Source: JACPFV01 sp052386975 (lineage in GTDB: Bacteria; Pseudomonadota; Gammaproteobacteria; Nevskiales; Nevskiaceae). Taken from it: 19,446 nucleotides of DNA. Below the pieces are notes generated by a model, which was not told the DNA's origin, made no database searches, and was given only the letters and a program-made list of their open reading frames with translations. The DNA lies in NCBI GenBank assembly GCA_052386975.1, contig JBQTJQ010000089.1, positions 1 to 19,446 on the forward strand, in the 5' to 3' direction. Of the stretch, positions 15,684-19,446 are shown piece after piece (the stretch's first letter is position 1; each line of letters opens with the position of its first letter). The position numbers and the translations under genes were made by a program.

Positions 15684-16192
15684 GCGCGGCGGCGCCGGAA
15701 CACCGGCGTCGGGTCGTCGGCGGCGCCCTGGTAGCCGAAGCTGAAGTCGCGGAAGGCCTTGAGCGCGTCCGCCAGGTCGGCGCCGGGTTTGAGCTCGAAG
15801 GCATTAACGCCGCAGCGGTGCATGTAGTACATGGCGTCGCGAAATACTCCGCCGGTGGCGCGAATCTCGCCCTTGAACCCGAAGCGCTCACGCAGCGCGC
15901 GCGCCTGCGAGTAGCCGCGGCCGTCGAAGCTGCGCCCGCCCTCGGGCCTGGGCTGGATGAAATCGAAGGCGATCGCCACCAGCGCCAGCGCGGGCAGGTC
16001 GTCCTTGAGCTCGGCGACGTCGAGCGTGGACGGAATCGCCACGCCGACCTCGCCGCGCGCCTCCAGCGCCGCTTTCTCCGCCAGCCAGCGCGCGTGCGAA
16101 ACGATGAGCTTGCCGCCGGCGGGCAGGGCAGCGGCGTCGTCCAGGCGCGTCCAGTCGTCCTCGACGATGGCGCGATCGCGGATGATCTTCAT
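15680..16192 (-). CDS. DUF934 protein linked to sulfite reductase
   Basis: The 170-residue product matches DUF934, a small soluble family usually encoded next to cysI in Proteobacteria and thought to support sulfite reduction in an unknown way. Visible family segments: AIPSTLDVAELKDDLPALALVAIAFDFIQP, then GRSFDGRGYSQARALRERFGFKGEIRATGGVFRDAMYYMHRCGVNAFEL. There is no signal peptide or membrane helix. The ATG at 16192 overlaps the cysI stop by four bases (ATGA), so translation is coupled and the two proteins are probably made in fixed ratio. The gene often has cysH downstream; here the operon ends instead at the convergent lipoprotein gene. Confidence 0.9.
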   Translation of the reverse strand: MKIIRDRAIVEDDWTRLDDAAALPAGGKLIVSHARWLAEKAALEARGEVGVAIPSTLDVAELKDDLPALALVAIAFDFIQPRPEGGRSFDGRGYSQARALRERFGFKGEIRATGGVFRDAMYYMHRCGVNAFELKPGADLADALKAFRDFSFGYQGAADDPTPVFRRRRA

Positions 16193-17871
16193 GCCGCGGC
16201 CGCGGCCGCATGGGCGGCGTCCTCGCCGTAGACCGTGGCCTTGAACGGCGCCAGCCCGATGCGGCGGTAGGTGTCGACGAAGCGCTCGCCGTCCTCGCGG
16301 TGGTCCACGTAGGTCTCGATCAGGCGCGCGATGGTGTCCACCACCTGGTCGCGCGCGACCGAAGGGCCGATGCGGTCGCCCAGCGCGGCGTCGTTGCTGG
16401 CGCTGCCGCCGAGCGTGATCTGGTACCACTCCTCGCCTTCCTTGTCCACGCCGAGGATGCCGATGTGGCCGACGCTGTGGTGGCCGCAGCCGTTCATGCA
16501 GCCCGACATCTTGATCTTGATCTCGCCGAGGTCGTGCAGGTAGTCGAGGTTGTCGTAGCGCTCGGACAGTTCCTGGGCGATGCCGATCGAGCCGGCGTTG
16601 GCCAACGAGCAGAAATCCAGGCCCGGGCAGCAGATCAGGTCGGTCAGCGTGCCGATGTTGGGCGTGGCCAGCCCCAGCTTCACCAGCGCCTGCCACAGCG
16701 GGTAGAGGTCGGCCTGCCTGACGTCGCCGAACAGCAGGTTCTGGTCGTGCGTGGTGCGGATCTCGCCGAACGACCAGCGGTCGGCGAGGTCGGCCAGCGC
16801 GTCCATCTGCGCCGCGCTGCAGTCGCCCGGGATGCCGCCGCGCGGCTTGAGCGAGACGAAGGCGGCGCGGTAGCCGGCGACCCGGTGGTCCCAGGTGTTG
16901 TGGCGGGCCCAGGTGGTGAAGGCCTTGTCGGCGGCGAGCTGCACCGCGTAGGTGGTGTCGCGCGCGGCCGTGGCCTCGTACTGGTGCGGCTGGAAGAACC
17001 GCCGGAAATGCCGCAGGTCCTCGGTGCGAAGCTTGAGGGCGCTGTCGCGGATCTGGGCCCACTCGGCCTCGACCAGTCCGGTGAACTTCTCCAGGCCGAG
17101 TTCCTTGACCAGGATCTTGATGCGCGCCTTGTGGATGTTGTCGCGGCGGCCGAGGCGGTTGTACACGCGCAGGATCGCCTCGAGGTACGACAGCAGGTCC
17201 GGCTCGGGCAGGAACTCGCGCACCTTGCGACCGATGATCGGCGTGCGGCCCAGGCCGCCGCCGGCGTAGATCGTGTAGCCGGTCTCGCCGAGCGAATTGC
17301 TGACGATGCGCACGCCGATGTCGTGCGTCAGCAGCGCGGCGCGCTCGTGCTCGGTCGCCGAGAACGCGATCTTGAACTTGCGCGGCAGGAAGTTGAACTC
17401 CGGATGGAACGAGGCCCACTGCCGGGTGATCTCGCAGTACGGGCGCGGGTCGGTCAGCTCGTCCTTGGCCACGCCGGCCAGGTGGTCGGTGGTGATGTTG
17501 CGCACGCAGTTGCCGGAGGTCTGGATGGCGTGCATCTCGACGCTGGCCAGCTGCTCGAGGATGTCCGGCACGTCCTCGAGCTTCGGCCAGTTGAACTGGA
17601 TGTTCTGGCGCGTGGTGAAGTGGCCGTAGCCGCGGTCGTAGCTGCGGGCGATGTGGGCCAGCATGCGCAGCTGGGTCGACGACAGCAGGCCGTAGGGGAT
17701 GCTGATGCGCAGCATCGGCGCGAAGCGCTGCTGGTAGAGCCCGTTGCGCAGGCGCAGCGCGCGGAACTCGTCGGGGTGCAGCTCGCCCGCGAGGAAACGG
17801 CGCGTCTGGTCGCGGAAGGCCGCGACGCGCTCGTTCACCAGTTGCTGGTCGTAGTTGTCGTACCGGTACAT
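16189..17871 (-). CDS. cysI: Sulfite reductase hemoprotein (CysI-type, siroheme/4Fe-4S)
   Basis: The enzyme reduces sulfite to sulfide with six electrons in assimilatory sulfur metabolism. The 560-residue product is a full-length nitrite/sulfite reductase with the two ferredoxin-like repeats. Siroheme-domain segments include GYGHFTTRQNIQFNWPKLEDVPDI and TSGNCVRNITTDHLAGV. The cluster ligands are Cys415-x5-Cys421 (CPGLDFC) and Cys458-x3-Cys462 (CMNGC). Sulfite rather than nitrite as substrate is inferred from the neighbours cysB, DUF934 and cysG. No CysJ flavoprotein is present in the window, so electrons may come from a ferredoxin or an unlinked partner. The protein ends in a run of alanines (HAAAAAA) that looks dispensable. 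The ATG at 17871 begins MYRYDNYDQQ. Confidence 0.93.
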   Translation of the reverse strand: MYRYDNYDQQLVNERVAAFRDQTRRFLAGELHPDEFRALRLRNGLYQQRFAPMLRISIPYGLLSSTQLRMLAHIARSYDRGYGHFTTRQNIQFNWPKLEDVPDILEQLASVEMHAIQTSGNCVRNITTDHLAGVAKDELTDPRPYCEITRQWASFHPEFNFLPRKFKIAFSATEHERAALLTHDIGVRIVSNSLGETGYTIYAGGGLGRTPIIGRKVREFLPEPDLLSYLEAILRVYNRLGRRDNIHKARIKILVKELGLEKFTGLVEAEWAQIRDSALKLRTEDLRHFRRFFQPHQYEATAARDTTYAVQLAADKAFTTWARHNTWDHRVAGYRAAFVSLKPRGGIPGDCSAAQMDALADLADRWSFGEIRTTHDQNLLFGDVRQADLYPLWQALVKLGLATPNIGTLTDLICCPGLDFCSLANAGSIGIAQELSERYDNLDYLHDLGEIKIKMSGCMNGCGHHSVGHIGILGVDKEGEEWYQITLGGSASNDAALGDRIGPSVARDQVVDTIARLIETYVDHREDGERFVDTYRRIGLAPFKATVYGEDAAHAAAAAA

Positions 17872-17927
17872 GGCGACAGGGTATAGGCCGCGGAGGCGGG
17901 GGTGCCCTCTAAATACAGACCAAACCG

Positions 17928-18911
17928 CTATATGGTCGGCAGCTTCTCGCCGAGGGCCTGGGCCAGCCTCACCCGGACCGCGGGGTCGGCTTCGGCCGCC
18001 ACCCGGTCCACCTTGTCGCGCGTCAGGTGCGGCGCAAAGATCTGGATGAAGTCGTACATGTACTCGCGCAGGAACATGCCGCGGCGGAAGCCGATGTGCG
18101 TGGTGCTGGGCGTGAACAGCTGCGCGGCCTCGAGCCGGACCAGATCTTTATCGAGCTTCGCGTCGTACGCCATGTGGGCGACGATGCCGATGCCCAGGCC
18201 CAGGCGCACGTAGGTCTTGATCACGTCGGCGTCGACCGCGGTCAGCACCACGTCGGGCTTGAGGCCGTGCGCGGCGAAGGCCTGGTCGAGCTTGGAGCGG
18301 CCGGTGAAGCCGAAGGTGTAGGTCACCAGCGGGTGCGCGGCGACGTCCTTGAGCGTGAGCTTGCCCTTCTTCTGCGCCAGCGGATGGTCGGGCCGAACCA
18401 GCACGGCGCGGTTCCAGTGGTAGCAGGGCAGCATGACCAGCTCCTCGAAGTGCTCGAGGGCCTCGGTGGCGATGGCGAAATCGGCCTGGCCGGAGGCGGC
18501 GATGCCGGCGATCTGCGGCGGCGAGCCCTGGTGCAGGTGGAAGCGCACTTTGGGGTAGCGGTCGCGGAACTTGCGGATCACCGGCGGCAGGGCGTAGCGC
18601 GCCTGCGTGTGGGTGGTGGCGATGGCGAGGTCGCCGCGATCGGTCTCGCGGTATTCCTGCGCGATGTTCTTGATGTTGCCGACTTCCTGCAGCAGCCGGC
18701 TGGTGTACTCGAGGATGCGCGCTCCGGCCGGCGTGACCTGGTCGAGGTGCTTGCCGCGGCGGCGGAACACGTCCACGCCGAGCTCCTCCTCGAGCAGGCG
18801 GATCTGCTTCGACACGCCGGGCTGCGAGGTATGCAGCGCCTCGGCGGCGGCGGTGACGTTGAGGCCGCGCTTGGCGACCTCGTGGATGTAGTGCAGCTGG
18901 CGCAGCTTCAT
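17928..18911 (-). CDS. cysB: LysR-type regulator CysB of sulfur assimilation
   Basis: CysB activates sulfate assimilation genes when N-acetylserine or O-acetylserine signals sulfur limitation. The 327-residue product closely follows E. coli CysB. The N-terminal winged helix (1-60) contains LNVTAAAEALHTSQPGVSKQIRLLEEELGVDVF. The effector domain keeps ATTHTQARYALP, LHQGSPPQIA, ADFAIATEAL, MLPCYHWNRAVLV, PLVTYTFGFTGRSKLDQAF, ADVIKTYVRLGLGIGIVA and FLREYMYDFIQIFAPHLTRD. I chose the ATG at 18911 (MKLRQLHYIHEV), the family start. An upstream in-frame start at 18947 adds 12 unrelated residues. The gene lies 56 bases upstream of cysI on the same strand and is divergent from cysG, so it probably controls both sides. 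Confidence 0.96.
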   Translation of the reverse strand: MKLRQLHYIHEVAKRGLNVTAAAEALHTSQPGVSKQIRLLEEELGVDVFRRRGKHLDQVTPAGARILEYTSRLLQEVGNIKNIAQEYRETDRGDLAIATTHTQARYALPPVIRKFRDRYPKVRFHLHQGSPPQIAGIAASGQADFAIATEALEHFEELVMLPCYHWNRAVLVRPDHPLAQKKGKLTLKDVAAHPLVTYTFGFTGRSKLDQAFAAHGLKPDVVLTAVDADVIKTYVRLGLGIGIVAHMAYDAKLDKDLVRLEAAQLFTPSTTHIGFRRGMFLREYMYDFIQIFAPHLTRDKVDRVAAEADPAVRVRLAQALGEKLPTI

Positions 18912-18914
18912 TGC

Positions 18915-18928
18915 CTTATGACGATAAG
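18915..18928. promoter_or_regulatory. Inverted repeat just before the cysB start, possible CysB operator
   Basis: CTTAT-GACG-ATAAG is a perfect 5-bp inverted repeat with ATAA/TTAT half-sites, as expected of a LysR-type site, in an AT-rich patch of a GC-rich region. It lies 4 bases upstream of the cysB ATG, where bound CysB could block its own transcription. CysB autorepression is known in enteric bacteria. The assignment is inference. Confidence 0.35.
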
Positions 18929-18946
18929 TGCTTAAACAGGGGGCCA

Positions 18947-18952
18947 ATCATA
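18947..18952 (-). promoter_or_regulatory. Possible -10 element of cysB (TATGAT)
   Basis: On the minus strand TATGAT matches the -10 consensus at five of six positions and would give a leader of about 30 bases. No convincing -35 box is seen, which fits an activator-type or weak promoter. The opposite strand reads CATACT (18949-18954), a possible -10 for cysG. Confidence 0.4.
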
Positions 18953-18964
18953 CTGTCTTTGCAC

Positions 18965-18991
18965 GGAGGCGCGGGTATGCTGCCGGCGTGA
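18965..18991 (+). promoter_or_regulatory. Shine-Dalgarno sequence plus four-codon mini-ORF overlapping the cysG start
   Basis: GGAGG (18965-18969) is followed after 7 bases by ATG-CTG-CCG-GCG-TGA (18977-18991), encoding only MLPA. The TGA overlaps the cysG GTG (18988-18990) as GTGA. Ribosomes finishing the mini-ORF could restart on cysG. The competing reading is TATGCT (18976-18981) as a -10 box with a leaderless cysG message. Confidence 0.4.
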
Positions 18992-19446
18992 GTGACACCC
19001 ACTGGCCGTACTTCCCGATCTTCCTGAAGCTCACCGGCGAGCGCGTGCTGGTGGTCGGCGGCGGCGAGGTCGCGCTGCGCAAGGTGCGGCTGCTGCAGCG
19101 GGCGCAGGCCCGCATCGAGATCGTCGCGTGCGAGCTGCATCCAGAGCTCACCGGACTCGTTGCCAGTGCCGCCGAATTCGACGAATCGCAGCTCGATGGT
19201 TGCCGGCTGGCGATCGCCGCGACCGACGATGCCGCGCTCAACGCGCGCGTGGCCTCGGCCGCGCGCACCTGGATCACGCCGTCGATCGTGGACCGCGCGC
19301 CTGTGCTGGTCGCGATCTCCAGCGGCGGCGCCGCGCCGGTGCCTTCGCTGCGGCTGCGCGAGCAGGTCGAGGCGCTGTTGCCGGCCGCGCTCGGGCGGGT
19401 CGCGGCGTTCCTCGGCGCCATGCGCGGGCGCCTCAAGGACGTGCCG
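18988..19446 (+). CDS. cysG: Siroheme synthase CysG, N-terminal domain with internal deletions; 3' end outside the window
   Basis: CysG makes siroheme for CysI. Its N-terminal domain oxidises precorrin-2 and inserts iron; the C-terminal domain methylates uroporphyrinogen III. The 153 visible residues show the NAD-binding fold (RVLVVGGGEVALRKVRLL, LDGCRLAIAATDD) and the hallmark ITPSIVDRAPVLVAISSGG. Against CysG of Salmonella and Pseudomonas as I recall them, about 7 residues are missing before AAEFDES (near 60) and about 15 between RTW (93-95) and ITPS. The second gap removes the NVVD segment with the catalytic Asp (Asp104 in Salmonella CysG). The frame is intact, so this is not a simple frameshift. 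GTG at 18988 is the only sensible start. Whether the C-terminal methyltransferase is present cannot be seen. The gene is divergent from cysB. Confidence 0.88.
   Translation, partial: MSDTHWPYFPIFLKLTGERVLVVGGGEVALRKVRLLQRAQARIEIVACELHPELTGLVASAAEFDESQLDGCRLAIAATDDAALNARVASAARTWITPSIVDRAPVLVAISSGGAAPVPSLRLREQVEALLPAALGRVAAFLGAMRGRLKDVP

Noticed and set aside
16210..17886. 558-codon plus-strand frame opposite cysI
   Set aside because: cysI is clearly real on the minus strand with all cluster ligands. The plus frame is a Val/Ala/Gly-rich mirror of it.

Overview
The window is a dense, GC-rich bacterial chromosome segment: 18 protein genes, no gene-free stretch longer than about 130 bases, and no rRNA, tRNA, transposase or CRISPR visible. 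Gene content and order (clpS-clpA, infA, bpt-aat, then ftsK-lolA-serS and cysG) follow the layout known from Pseudomonas-like Gammaproteobacteria. With the high GC, this points to a gammaproteobacterium, perhaps near Xanthomonadales, Steroidobacterales or Nevskiales. That placement is inference.

Layout. At 2-1195 is the end of a POT-family peptide transporter. At 1289-3965 are clpS and clpA, the adaptor and unfoldase for N-degron substrates. At 3992-4747 is a probable outer-membrane beta-barrel protein with a strong ribosome binding site. It ends at a rho-independent terminator, followed by a 75-bp palindromic intergenic repeat. On the minus strand from 10708 down to 4876 lies a tight run of six genes: a secreted kinase-like protein, a secreted metallophosphatase with a degenerate kinase-like C-terminal domain, a FemAB/GNAT-like protein (DUF482), aat, bpt and infA. 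The first five overlap or nearly touch; infA has its own sigma70-type promoter. Rightward from 10775 come ftsK, lolA, serS and a small orphan lipoprotein. A leftward sulfur assimilation block follows (cysB, cysI, DUF934), and the window ends in a divergent cysG fragment.

How the genes work together. ClpS, ClpA, Aat and Bpt are the core of the bacterial N-degron pathway: Aat and Bpt attach Leu/Phe to N-termini, ClpS recognises them and ClpA unfolds the protein for ClpP. CysB, CysI, DUF934 and CysG belong to sulfate assimilation, with CysG making the siroheme that CysI needs. LolA carries lipoproteins across the periplasm.

Most notable points. (1) The translationally coupled pair at 7782-10708 looks like an exported kinase plus an exported PPP-type phosphatase fused to a second, catalytically dead copy of the same kinase fold. 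It occupies the slot where trxB lies in Pseudomonas. (2) Two REP-like inverted repeats sit directly after stop codons and supply the start codon and N-terminal codons of the next gene; for lolA this includes most of the signal peptide. (3) The CysG N-terminal domain lacks the segment that holds the catalytic aspartate in characterised CysG.
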